NCBI GenBank assembly: GCA_040269895.1
Contig: CP158568.1
Coordinates: forward strand, 3,256,716 to 3,320,715
Direction of reading: 5' to 3'
DNA: 64,000 nt
Origin: Ancalomicrobiaceae bacterium S20
Lineage (GTDB): Bacteria; Pseudomonadota; Alphaproteobacteria; Rhizobiales; Ancalomicrobiaceae
Below, in pieces: positions 19,636 through 28,180 of this stretch. How positions within the stretch are numbered: position 1 is the stretch's first letter; each line of letters begins with the position of its first letter. The notes under the pieces are model-generated. The model worked only from the letters and a program-made list of their open reading frames with translations, was not told the DNA's origin and did not search any database. The translations under genes and the position numbers were made by a program.

Positions 19636-20523
19636 TCAGCGGCCGACATGCGGATCGGCCCCGGTCCGGTCGCCGAAGCGCGGCTCGGCGGCGGTGTCGG
19701 CCCGGCGGTCGAAGCCGATCGTCGCGATCGGCGGCGTGCGGCCGTGCAGCCATTGGCCGACCTTCAGCGCGGCGACGCGGCCGAGAAACTCGGCGATCTC
19801 GACCGTGTAGCGGTGGCCGAGCCGGCGCGGCTCGGTCATGAACCGGAAGACCCACTCCATGCCCGCCTTGCGCATGAAGCGCGGCGCGCGCGGGACACGC
19901 TCGGCCATGAAGTCGAACAGCGCGCCGACGCCCATCGCGACCCGGCAATCGAGCGCGCCGAGATGCTCGGCGATGAAGAACTCCTGCAACGGGTTGCCCA
20001 TCGCCACCAGGAGCAGATCGGGCGAGACCGCGTTGATGGCCGCGATCACCGCGGGGGTCTCGTCCTTCCGGAAATAGCCGTCGCGAAACCCGACCACCCG
20101 GTGACGCGGATGTTCGCGCTCGATCACCGACGCGACACGGGCGACCACGTCGGGACGGGCGCCGAGCAGATAGATGCTCAGGGGCTTCGACGTGGAGGCG
20201 AGCAGATCGGGTACGAAGTCGGTGCCGTTCAGGTTCTCGGGGAAGGCATGGCCGTTCAGCAGCAGGTTGGCGATGTCGAGACCGATGCCGTCGTTCAGCA
20301 GCAGAAAGCGCGACAAGGTCTCGGCATAAGCCTCCGACTTCATCGCCATCAGCATCGTGTGGGCATTGACGAAGGCGACCGGTACGACCGGGCCGGGCGC
20401 GAAGTTCCGCTCGACGGCCGCGAGCGCCTGCCGGCGCGAGTAGGTGCGCATCGGAAGCGGGCCGAGAACCACCGGATGGGCAGCATCTGTGGTGTCGTTC
20501 GTCGTCACCAGCGGCCTGGACAT
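19636..20523 (-). CDS. WecG/TagA/CpsF-family glycosyltransferase (GT26)
   Basis: Transfers a sugar such as ManNAc(A) or glucose onto a lipid-linked intermediate. The 295-residue protein has the GT26 features AFVNAHTMLMAMKSEAY, LNDGIGLDIANLLLNG (the conserved Asp region), PLSIYLLGARP and MGNPLQEFFIAEHL, then GVGALFDFMAERVPRAPRFM and GMEWVFRFMTEP. The start at 20523 has GAGGGGAA upstream; the open frame extends to 20595. It leads the wecG-GT4-wzx transcript and diverges from the co-polymerase gene. Confidence 0.9.
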   Translation of the reverse strand: MSRPLVTTNDTTDAAHPVVLGPLPMRTYSRRQALAAVERNFAPGPVVPVAFVNAHTMLMAMKSEAYAETLSRFLLLNDGIGLDIANLLLNGHAFPENLNGTDFVPDLLASTSKPLSIYLLGARPDVVARVASVIEREHPRHRVVGFRDGYFRKDETPAVIAAINAVSPDLLLVAMGNPLQEFFIAEHLGALDCRVAMGVGALFDFMAERVPRAPRFMRKAGMEWVFRFMTEPRRLGHRYTVEIAEFLGRVAALKVGQWLHGRTPPIATIGFDRRADTAAEPRFGDRTGADPHVGR

Positions 20524-20894
20524 CTGAATTCCCCTCGGTACCCAACCCACGAGGAACATAATCAGGCGACCCCTTAAAAACTGCCTCACCATCAAGGATC
20601 GCGAATGGCTTTATTTTAGATGGTAAATACATAGAATTTTATTGGTCGATACATTTAATAAAATCGTTCTGATTTTTTTAACTTCGAGTAAACCACGATC
20701 GACATCGCTCTGCCTGAAGGAATGCCGGCACCGCAGTGACACGGGTTCGGCAAATTACCGAATATTAACCATAAGCCGCGCACGATCCCGCCGATGGGGC
20801 CGATCCGGGCCCTGCTTCGCCGCTCCGCCGCTCCGGCAGGTGCGTCCGGCCGTGTCGAAACGGTCATCGAGACGAGTTCGAGGTTCGACCACCG
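20524..20894. promoter_or_regulatory. AT-rich divergent control region of the exopolysaccharide locus
   Basis: A 371-base gap without a credible gene, strikingly AT-rich between about 20600 and 20690. It contains a perfect inverted repeat ATTTTATT (20636-20643) / AATAAAAT (20657-20664) with a 13-base spacer, and a run of seven T near 20677. It separates the minus-strand wecG operon from the plus-strand co-polymerase operon, so it should hold both promoters and perhaps a regulator site. No sigma-factor consensus stands out. Confidence 0.5.
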
Positions 20895-22940
20895 ATGGTG
20901 GCGCAGAGCGACATCGCGTTCGACCGCAGCCCGCCGGCGCTCGACCGTGACGCCGGCCAGCTCGGGCTCGGCGATCTCTTGCGTATCGTGGTCCGGCGCC
21001 GCGGCCTGATGCTGCGGTCGACGCTGGTCGCCGTCGTGCTGGCGGCGGGCTTCCTCGCGGTGCAGACGCCGGTCTACCGTCCGGTCGTCGAGGTCCTGGT
21101 CGACCCGCAGGGTCTGCAGGTCGTCGGCAAGGACATCGTCGCCTCGGGCAGCTCGGCCTCGCTCGATTTCGCCAATATCGACAGCCAGCCCTTCGTGATC
21201 CTGTCGCCGGCCGTGATGGAGCAGGTCGTCCGCGACCTCGAACTCGACAAGAACCCGCGCTTCGTCCAGCCCGGCCTTCTGCGGCGTCTGCTCGGTGCCG
21301 GCGGAGGCGGATCGCTGACCGTTCAGCAAGCCGCCGACCTGCTGCGTGACCGCGTGCAGGTGAAGCGCGTCGAACCGTCGTTCGTGTTCCAGATCACGGT
21401 GACGCATCCGGACGCCAGGCTCGCCGCCGACATCGCCAACACGATCGCCAAGGTCTATCTGGCGCTGTCGTCCGAGCAGCGCTCGGATACGGCGACGCGC
21501 ACCGGCGCGACGCTCGCCAAGCAGGCCGAGGACATGCGCACGCAGCTCGATCGTGCGGAGACCGCCGTCGAGAAGTTCAAGGCCGACAACGGCCTGATCA
21601 GCACCGGCGAGAGCGGCCTGATCCAGAACCAGCAGCTCCGCGACGTCTACGCCCAGATCTCGACTGCGACCGGCGACGTGGCGCGGCTGCAGGCGCGCGC
21701 CGATCAGCTGAAAAAGCTCGGTCGCGGCGACGTCGACCCCGGCAGCATTCCCGAGGCGGCACTGTCGGCGAGCGTCATCCAGCTCCGCGCCCAATATGCC
21801 CGAATCGTACAGGAGGAAGCCCGCCTCGGCGAGACGCTCGGGTCGAACCATCCGCAGATCGCGCAACTCCGTTCGCAGCGCGAGACGACGCTCCGCCTGA
21901 TCGCGGACGAGGTCGCCCGCACCGACCGCACGCTCAAGGTCGATCTCGACCGCGCGAAGGCCAATCTCACCTATCTCGAGAAGAAGGCGCGCGAGCTGAC
22001 CCAGACCACGGTCAGCAACAACGAGGCGCAGGTGAAGCTGCGCCAGCTCGAGGCCGAGGCCGAGGCGATCCGGTCGGTCTACACCGCCTTCCTCGGCCGC
22101 GCCAAGGAGCTCGAGCAGCAGCGCAAGGTCCAGGCGAGCAATTCGCGCATCATCACCATGGCGACACCGCCGGACCGGTCCTCGGCGCCGCCGGCCGGCA
22201 TCGTGCTGATCGCCGGCGGCTTCTTCGGCGCGATGGTCGGTCTCGGTATCGGCGTCGCGCTCGACCTCGTGTCGGGCGTGCTGACGCGACCGGCCCACGC
22301 GGCGCTCATCCTGGGCACGCGGCTGCTCGCGGTGCTGCCGAAGCCGGGCGCGCGGCGTCGGTGGCGGATCCTCGGCCGCCACGACGCCGAGGAGGTCGAT
22401 CGCATCGCGGCGATCCCGTTCGCCCAGACGTTGCGCGACCGTTTCCGCACCCTGCTGCCGGCGACGGTGATGATCGTCGACGCCAGTGCGGGCGGAGCCT
22501 CCTCGCGGATGGTGACGCGCGCGGCCGCCGGCACGCTGGTCGATCTCGGCGAGGCCGTGGTGCTCTGCACGATCGAGAAGCCCGGCCGCGCGGCCGGATC
22601 CTGGCGCCGGCGGCTCGCCGGGCTCGGACCGGAGAGCGATCGCGGACCGCTGATGGATGTCCGCCGGATCGATCCGGACGGCGAGCCGTCGCGGCGGCGG
22701 CGCCGGCGTCTGACGCTGATGGACGCGGCGGAGGAGATCGTCGACGAATTCATCCTGTTCGACGCCGGGCCGGCCACCGCCGATCCCGGCCTCGCCACGC
22801 TGTTCGACTGCGTCGACGCGATCGTGGTGGTCGCCGAAGAGGGCCGCACCACGCAGAAGGAACTCGGGCGGGTCGCCGATCTGCTCGAACCCTGGCGCCG
22901 GCGCGTCGCCGGTGTCGTGGTGATCGGGTCCGCGTCATGA
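20895..22940 (+). CDS. GumC/ExoP-like polysaccharide co-polymerase with degenerate kinase domain
   Basis: Inner-membrane protein of 681 residues that sets chain length and couples polymerisation to export. A Wzz domain follows the first helix (about residues 38-57); the periplasmic part is rich in coiled coil (about 200-420); a second helix (AGIVLIAGGFFGAMVGLGIGV) is near 440-460. The C-terminal 210 residues resemble a BY-kinase, but the Walker A position reads DASAGGASSRMV with no GKS/T, and the second acidic motif is CTIEK. A Walker B-like FILFDAGPA remains. There is no C-terminal tyrosine cluster. It is therefore probably a pseudokinase. It is followed 25 bases later by the polymerase gene. 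Confidence 0.85.
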   Translation: MVAQSDIAFDRSPPALDRDAGQLGLGDLLRIVVRRRGLMLRSTLVAVVLAAGFLAVQTPVYRPVVEVLVDPQGLQVVGKDIVASGSSASLDFANIDSQPFVILSPAVMEQVVRDLELDKNPRFVQPGLLRRLLGAGGGGSLTVQQAADLLRDRVQVKRVEPSFVFQITVTHPDARLAADIANTIAKVYLALSSEQRSDTATRTGATLAKQAEDMRTQLDRAETAVEKFKADNGLISTGESGLIQNQQLRDVYAQISTATGDVARLQARADQLKKLGRGDVDPGSIPEAALSASVIQLRAQYARIVQEEARLGETLGSNHPQIAQLRSQRETTLRLIADEVARTDRTLKVDLDRAKANLTYLEKKARELTQTTVSNNEAQVKLRQLEAEAEAIRSVYTAFLGRAKELEQQRKVQASNSRIITMATPPDRSSAPPAGIVLIAGGFFGAMVGLGIGVALDLVSGVLTRPAHAALILGTRLLAVLPKPGARRRWRILGRHDAEEVDRIAAIPFAQTLRDRFRTLLPATVMIVDASAGGASSRMVTRAAAGTLVDLGEAVVLCTIEKPGRAAGSWRRRLAGLGPESDRGPLMDVRRIDPDGEPSRRRRRRLTLMDAAEEIVDEFILFDAGPATADPGLATLFDCVDAIVVVAEEGRTTQKELGRVADLLEPWRRRVAGVVVIGSAS

Positions 22941-22965
22941 GCGCCCGGCGGAGCGGAGGACGGGC

Positions 22966-24282
22966 ATGAGCGCGACCTTCGACGGCGTCGCCTCCGTACG
23001 TCCGACCATCGGGCTCGCGCTCTCGGCGCGGACGCGCGGACGGTTGCTGACGCTCGTGCTGATCGGGGCGCTGGTGTTCAACCTCGGGCTCTGCTTCGCC
23101 AACACCAACGTGCTGCGTGTCAACGACACGATGGTGATGCTGGCCGAGCTGCTGCTGATCGCGACCGCGCTCGGCGTCGTCGCGGTCGCGCCGGGGCTGT
23201 GGCTGCCGCTGGTGATGCTCCTGTTCCTGTCCTACATGGCGCTGATCCTGTCGCTGAGGCCGGCGCTGGACCTGAAGCCGATCCGCGACTTCCTGATCCC
23301 GATCGTCTTCTATGCCGCCGGCCGACGCAGCCCCGACATCGCGCTCACCGATCGGGTGGCCTGGCTCTGCGGCCTGATCGTGCTTGGCTTCGGCCTGTTC
23401 GAGTACTTCTTTCTCGACGTCTACACGAAGTATTTCAACGTCATCCAATACTATATCGCCCGTGGCACGGTCGTCCCGACCGGCAACACGAGCACGACAT
23501 CGACGCTGTTCGCCAGTGGCACGCGGCCCGACGCGCGCAACATCCTGCCGTTTCTCGGACCGCATCGCGTCTCCTCGGTGTTTCTGGAGCCGGTCTCGGC
23601 CGGCAACTTCGGCGCGATCCTCTACATGTGGGCGCTGTTCCGAGCCGGCATGCGTCGGCGCTGGCAGACCATGGCGTTCGGGATCGCGGCGATCATCCTG
23701 TCGGACTCGCGGTTCGGCGCTTATGCCTGCGGGGCTGCGACGGGGCTGCACCTGTTCGCGCGCGGTTTCCCGCGCTTCCTGTGGTTCGCGCTGCCCTTCG
23801 CGGTGCTCCTCGCGCTCGCCTACCACGGCTTCACCAGCGAGGCGGTGCGCTGGGACGACAATCTGGTCGGCCGTCTGTGGTGGACGGCGCATCTGGTGAC
23901 ATCGCTCGACGGAGCCGCGGTGTTCGGCATCTCGCCGAACAAGCCGTTCCTGTCCGACTCCGGCTACGCCTACACGCTGAACGACATCGGAATCGTCGGT
24001 TTCCTGGCGGTCTGGGCGCTGTTCATCTTCCTGCCCGAGCGCAACCGCGACGCCTGGAGCTTCAAGATGCAGACGGCGACCTACATCTGCCTGCTGCTCC
24101 TGGTCAGCGACTCGCCCTATTCGATCAAGACCGCGGCGCTGCTCTGGTTCATGGTCGGCTCGGCCGACGGCGCCGCGCCGGGGCCGGACGGCCGGATCGC
24201 GCGCGCGGCCGCCGGGCGGAGCGCAGCGTCGCGGTTTCGCCTCAGCGCGGGCAGCGCGCCGGTGCGCCGTCGGGCAGCCTGA
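22966..24282 (+). CDS. Polysaccharide polymerase / O-antigen-ligase-like membrane protein (Wzy-like)
   Basis: Polytopic membrane protein of 438 residues with about 11-12 hydrophobic helices and a large extracytoplasmic loop (about residues 165-205, with GNTSTTSTLFASGTRPDARN), the layout of Wzy polymerases. GPHRVSSVFLEPVSAGNFGA resembles the loop motif of EPS polymerases. GCGGAGGA precedes the ATG. The last 13 codons overlap, tail to tail, the 3' end of the minus-strand glucanase gene. Wzy families are too divergent for a substrate call. Confidence 0.75.
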   Translation: MSATFDGVASVRPTIGLALSARTRGRLLTLVLIGALVFNLGLCFANTNVLRVNDTMVMLAELLLIATALGVVAVAPGLWLPLVMLLFLSYMALILSLRPALDLKPIRDFLIPIVFYAAGRRSPDIALTDRVAWLCGLIVLGFGLFEYFFLDVYTKYFNVIQYYIARGTVVPTGNTSTTSTLFASGTRPDARNILPFLGPHRVSSVFLEPVSAGNFGAILYMWALFRAGMRRRWQTMAFGIAAIILSDSRFGAYACGAATGLHLFARGFPRFLWFALPFAVLLALAYHGFTSEAVRWDDNLVGRLWWTAHLVTSLDGAAVFGISPNKPFLSDSGYAYTLNDIGIVGFLAVWALFIFLPERNRDAWSFKMQTATYICLLLLVSDSPYSIKTAALLWFMVGSADGAAPGPDGRIARAAAGRSAASRFRLSAGSAPVRRRAA

Positions 24283-25303
24283 GCGTCGGCAACAGCGTGG
24301 TGAGCTGGGGCCGGTCGACCGGGCCGACCGGCTGCATCGAGAACATGTAGGTCTTGTCCCACCAGTCGCCGGCCGCCCAGTAGGACCAGCCGACCCAGGC
24401 CTCCGGGCGGGCATCGACGCGCGCGACAAGCGTCTTCAGCGCGGCGAGACATTCCTTGTCGCGCGAGGCGCCGAACTCACCGAGGAAGGCGCGCCGCTTC
24501 GAGGCCTTGAGCCAGTCCGACAGCCTGTCGATCGCCGCCGCGGCGTCGGGGCCGCGCGAGCAGTCCGGCGTCGTGCCGGAGAAGTCCTTGTCGAGATACT
24601 GATGGACGTCGTAGGCGAAGTGATCGGCCGGGTCGACGATCTCTGCCATCACCGTCGCGTTCGAGCCGCCGTCCATCTCGGCGAACCAGCTGTGCGCGCC
24701 GGTCCAGGACGTGCCGGGCACGAGGACGAGGTTCTTCGCGCCGGTCTTGCGGATCGCCGCAATCGCGGCATTGGCGGACGGCAGCCATTGGCGGGCGGTG
24801 ATGCCGTAGGGCTCGTTCATCAGCCCGAAGACCACGCCGGGGTCGCCGGCGAAACGTGTGGCAAGCCGGCTCCAGAACTCGGCGAAGGCGCCGACCGGCA
24901 CCTCGGCCGACCCGATCGGCTTTTCGTCGCGATGCGCATAGTCGTGCGGGTCGAGCACCACGACGAGGCCTTCGTCGCGGATCGTGCGCACGGCCGTCTC
25001 CAGCCGGGCGAGCTCGTCCTTGTCGAACGGCCGGTTCAGCTCCGGCTGCAGCCGCGGCCAGCGGAACGGCAGGCGGATCACGGTCATGCCGGTGCGGGCG
25101 AAATAGCCGATCGTCTCGGGCGAGGGATAGGCATAGTCGCGGTTCGGCACGCCCGGCAGCCGGCCGAACTCGGCGCCGGCGAGATTGACGCCCCTGAGGC
25201 ACGCGTCGGCGGGCAGGCGCTCGGCCGCGCCGGCGCCGCCGAGCATCAGACAGAGCGCGAGGATCGTCGCCGCGCGCAGCGGCCGGAGACGCGGACCGCT
25301 CAC
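24242..25303 (-). CDS. Secreted glycoside hydrolase family 5 (endoglucanase-like)
   Basis: Predicted secreted beta-glycanase of 353 residues. A signal peptide (residues about 1-30, LRAATILALCLMLGGAGAAE) precedes a GH5 barrel: RGVNLAGAEF, IRLPFRWPRLQPE, the acid/base Glu in GLMNEPYG, AYDVHQYLDKDFSG, and the nucleophile Glu in AFLGEFGAS. The start is a GTG at 25303 that overlaps the stop of the upstream hydrolase gene, implying coupling. Within an exopolysaccharide locus it may trim the polymer or release it; a role on cellulose made by the bcs genes 35 kb away is also possible. Confidence 0.88.
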   Translation of the reverse strand: MSGPRLRPLRAATILALCLMLGGAGAAERLPADACLRGVNLAGAEFGRLPGVPNRDYAYPSPETIGYFARTGMTVIRLPFRWPRLQPELNRPFDKDELARLETAVRTIRDEGLVVVLDPHDYAHRDEKPIGSAEVPVGAFAEFWSRLATRFAGDPGVVFGLMNEPYGITARQWLPSANAAIAAIRKTGAKNLVLVPGTSWTGAHSWFAEMDGGSNATVMAEIVDPADHFAYDVHQYLDKDFSGTTPDCSRGPDAAAAIDRLSDWLKASKRRAFLGEFGASRDKECLAALKTLVARVDARPEAWVGWSYWAAGDWWDKTYMFSMQPVGPVDRPQLTTLLPTLRLPDGAPARCPR

Positions 25304-27057
25304 CGGGTCGCCACCCGGACCAGAATGTCGGCGACGGCCCGCTGCGCATTCGGGCGGGTCAGATTGTGGTCGGCGTCGGGCACCATGATCAGATCCATGT
25401 TCGGATAGGCCGACAGGCGCCGGCCGCCTCGCCCGAAATAGGCTTCGAAGTTGGGCAGGCCGATGTCGCCATCGGCGTAGACGATGGTCACGCGCACACC
25501 CCGGTCGCGCAGGGCGGCGAGGTTGCGATGGAGCCGGCGGCCGAGCCGGCCCTGGGTGGTCAGCGGACCGAGCCATGGGGCGAGCCGGGCGCCGAGCCCG
25601 GCGCCGATCCGCGTCGCGATGTGACGCAGGATACGCGGCACGTCGACCTCGCCGCGCCAGATGCGGCCGAGCATGGCGCGTGACAGCGCGCGAGCGCCAT
25701 AGGAGGCGATGGTCTGGTGACCGTAGCGGATGGCGTCCTCGATCTTCTCGGCCGGATGCCACATGAAGCGCTGCACATTGATCAGCACGAGATCGGTGAC
25801 GCGCGGGTCGGCAAAGGCCGTGTGCAGCGCCGCGTAGCCGCCGCTGCAACGGCCGACCAGCACGATCCGCCCCGCGCCGGCCTCGGCCGCGGCTCCGACG
25901 GCCTCGCCGGCGTCGCGCAACAGCGGCGGCCGGTAGAGCACCTCGGCCGGATCGCCCGGCGCGGCCGGGCTGTCGCCGATCGAGGCATTGTCGAAGCGCA
26001 GCGAACCGACGCCGGCCCCGGCGAGCGCGCGGGCGAAGCCGACGGTCGAGCGGGCCCAGCCGATGTGATAGTCGTGGCCGGCGTCAAGGAAAACCGCCGT
26101 GCGCGCATTTGCGGCCGCGACCGGTCGGCACTCGACCCCGTAGAGCCGATCGTCCGTCCCGAACCGGCGGGCGGTCTCGGAGAAGCGCTCGCCGACCAGC
26201 ACCGGCGCCAGCGCGGCCGGCACGTCGGCCGGAACGGCGGTGGCGCGGCAGGCGAGATCGCGGATCCAGTCGACCACGCGCTCGATCGTGGCCTCCGGCG
26301 GCACGGCACCGGTCGGATCGGTGATCAGGCGCTCGTAGCCCTCGTAGGGCCGGGTCTCCATCGACCCGCCCAGACGCCCGAGGCGGGCGGCGAGTTCGAG
26401 ATCGTCGGGACGGCCATTGCGGGTGAGCACGAGCAGACGCCGCGCCGGCGCGGCTTCCAGCCGACCGAGATCGAGCGCGCGGATCGCCTCGATCCGGCCC
26501 GGATCGAGCCCGAGCCCGGCGACGGCGAAGCGCGCGGTCTCGGCCGGATCGGTCGGCAGACCGATCGTGTCGTCGAGCATCTTCGCCCAGAGCGACAGTT
26601 CGCGCAGCCAGGGTCGGCCCTTGGCGACCGGCGCGAGCAGCACCATTCCGTCGACGGTGCCGAGGTCGGACGCCGTGATGGCGCCGAGCGTGGCACCGAG
26701 CCCCTGCCCGACCACGACGATCCGCTCGACGCCCGCGGCGGCACGCAGGCCGGCGGCGGCGGCGAGGATCGCGGCCTTCCAGTCGTCGATGCCGCTCGCC
26801 GGCGTCTCCGGATCGAGCGCATCCGCCGTTCCGGGCCAGTCGAAGCGCAGAGCCGGGACACCGGCCTCGGAGAGACGCTCCGCCAGCCGGCGCCAGGTGG
26901 CGCGGACGCAGAGTTCCTCATAGCCGAGCGGCGACAGCATCAGCACGCCGAGATCGGCGGTGCCGGGGTGGAGAATCCCCCCGAAAGCGCCAAAGCCGAT
27001 CGGCTCGCCCGCCTTCGCGGGAACCCGACCGGCACCAGGGCCGTGCGGCCGTTCCAT
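25300..27057 (-). CDS. Tandem alpha/beta-hydrolase protein with atypical nucleophile positions
   Basis: Protein of 585 residues made of two alpha/beta-hydrolase domains. The first (about residues 20-265) has RFDWPGTADALD and an elbow reading VVVGQGLGA, where the nucleophile position is Gly rather than Ser. The second (about 310-585) has FLDAGHDYHIGWARS, the elbow LVGRCSGGY with Cys at the nucleophile position, Asp in VYADGDIG and His in PDADHNLT. So the first half is probably inactive and the second may use a Cys-His-Asp triad. Single-domain relatives occur as the two exosortase-associated hydrolases of polysaccharide loci. It is co-transcribed with the GH5 gene; acyl removal or transfer on the polymer is a guess. 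The ATG at 27057 is the likely start; a GTG at 27114 is possible. Confidence 0.7.
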   Translation of the reverse strand: MERPHGPGAGRVPAKAGEPIGFGAFGGILHPGTADLGVLMLSPLGYEELCVRATWRRLAERLSEAGVPALRFDWPGTADALDPETPASGIDDWKAAILAAAAGLRAAAGVERIVVVGQGLGATLGAITASDLGTVDGMVLLAPVAKGRPWLRELSLWAKMLDDTIGLPTDPAETARFAVAGLGLDPGRIEAIRALDLGRLEAAPARRLLVLTRNGRPDDLELAARLGRLGGSMETRPYEGYERLITDPTGAVPPEATIERVVDWIRDLACRATAVPADVPAALAPVLVGERFSETARRFGTDDRLYGVECRPVAAANARTAVFLDAGHDYHIGWARSTVGFARALAGAGVGSLRFDNASIGDSPAAPGDPAEVLYRPPLLRDAGEAVGAAAEAGAGRIVLVGRCSGGYAALHTAFADPRVTDLVLINVQRFMWHPAEKIEDAIRYGHQTIASYGARALSRAMLGRIWRGEVDVPRILRHIATRIGAGLGARLAPWLGPLTTQGRLGRRLHRNLAALRDRGVRVTIVYADGDIGLPNFEAYFGRGGRRLSAYPNMDLIMVPDADHNLTRPNAQRAVADILVRVATR

Positions 27058-27340
27058 GGAGCCGATTGCCTTCACGCTGGACCTCAAGCGACACCCCTCC
27101 TGCGCCCGGCCCACCGTTTCCGGCGTCGGCCGAGCATCGGACCTCGCCCAGCTTCCTAACAGGCGGATGTCGAAGATCCTTTAAAGCGCGCGCTCCGATA
27201 GGTCCGACCGTCGGCCAAGGTAATCGAAGCCTTAGCGCGCGCGGCCGCAGGCGCCGTCCCTTACGAACCGCACCCCACGTTTTTCTTTGCGCACCGCGCG
27301 GTCGAGACGCTAAACGTCGTTGAGGGGAGGAACAAAAGCC

Positions 27341-28180
27341 ATGGCCAACGTGGTTCCGCTCAAGCCGGTGCAGCCGCAATCCGCGGTCGCCGCGGTCCGG
27401 CTGTCGCAGGTCCGCATCGAGTTTCGCACGCGCAACCGACCGCCGTTCAAGGCCGTCGCGCCGACCGACCTCGCGGTGCAGGAGAACGAGTTCGTCGCGA
27501 TCGTCGGGCCGACCGGCTGCGGCAAGTCGACCCTGCTCAACGCCGTCGCGGGGCTCCTGAAGCCCGCCGGCGGCACGGTCGAGGTCATGGGCAAGCCGCT
27601 CGCCGGGCTCAATCAGGACGCCGGCTACCTGTTCCAGCAGGACGCGGTGATGCCCTGGAAGACCGCGCTCGACAATGTCGCGATCGCGCTCGAGGTGAAG
27701 GGCGTGGCGCGTGAGGACGCGCTCGGCGAGGCGCGGGCCTGGTTGGCCAAGGTCGGTCTCGGGCGCTTCCTCGACCGCTACCCGCACGAACTCTCCGGCG
27801 GCCAGAGGAAGCGCGTCGGCCTCGCGCAGGTGCTGATCCGGCATCCGAAGATCCTGCTGATGGACGAGCCGTTCGGGCCGCTCGACGCGCAGACGCGGCA
27901 GATCATGGGCAACCTGCTGCTCGATCTCTGGGCCGGCGACCGCAAGGCCGTGCTGTTCGTGACCCACGACCTGGAGGAGGCGATCGCGCTCTCCGACCGT
28001 GTGCTGATCATGTCGGCCGGGCCGGAGGCGCGCGTCATCGGCGACCACCGGATCGACCTCGCCCGGCCGCGCGACGCCAGCGACATCCGCACCGATCCGC
28101 GCTTCCACGAGATCCACAAGGCGATCTGGACCCAGCTCCGCGCCGAAGTCGCCAAGACCTACGGAGACGCCGCGCCATGA
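27341..28180 (+). CDS. NitT/TauT-family ABC transporter ATP-binding protein
   Basis: Energy-providing subunit of an importer of the nitrate/sulfonate/taurine class. The 279-residue protein has Walker A GPTGCGKST (about residues 57-65), Q-loop LFQQDAVMPWKTALDN, signature LSGGQRKRVGLAQVL, Walker B ILLMDEPFGPLD and the switch VTHDLEEAI. The start at 27341 is set by a strong GAGGGGAGG ribosome site; the frame is open a little upstream. It is the first gene of a three-gene operon with the permease and binding protein. Confidence 0.93.
   Translation: MANVVPLKPVQPQSAVAAVRLSQVRIEFRTRNRPPFKAVAPTDLAVQENEFVAIVGPTGCGKSTLLNAVAGLLKPAGGTVEVMGKPLAGLNQDAGYLFQQDAVMPWKTALDNVAIALEVKGVAREDALGEARAWLAKVGLGRFLDRYPHELSGGQRKRVGLAQVLIRHPKILLMDEPFGPLDAQTRQIMGNLLLDLWAGDRKAVLFVTHDLEEAIALSDRVLIMSAGPEARVIGDHRIDLARPRDASDIRTDPRFHEIHKAIWTQLRAEVAKTYGDAAP

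Noticed and set aside
27058-27340. Small gene between the tandem hydrolase and the ABC operon
   Set aside because: Frames there are short, arginine-rich and without ribosome sites; the region is best seen as a divergent promoter spacer.
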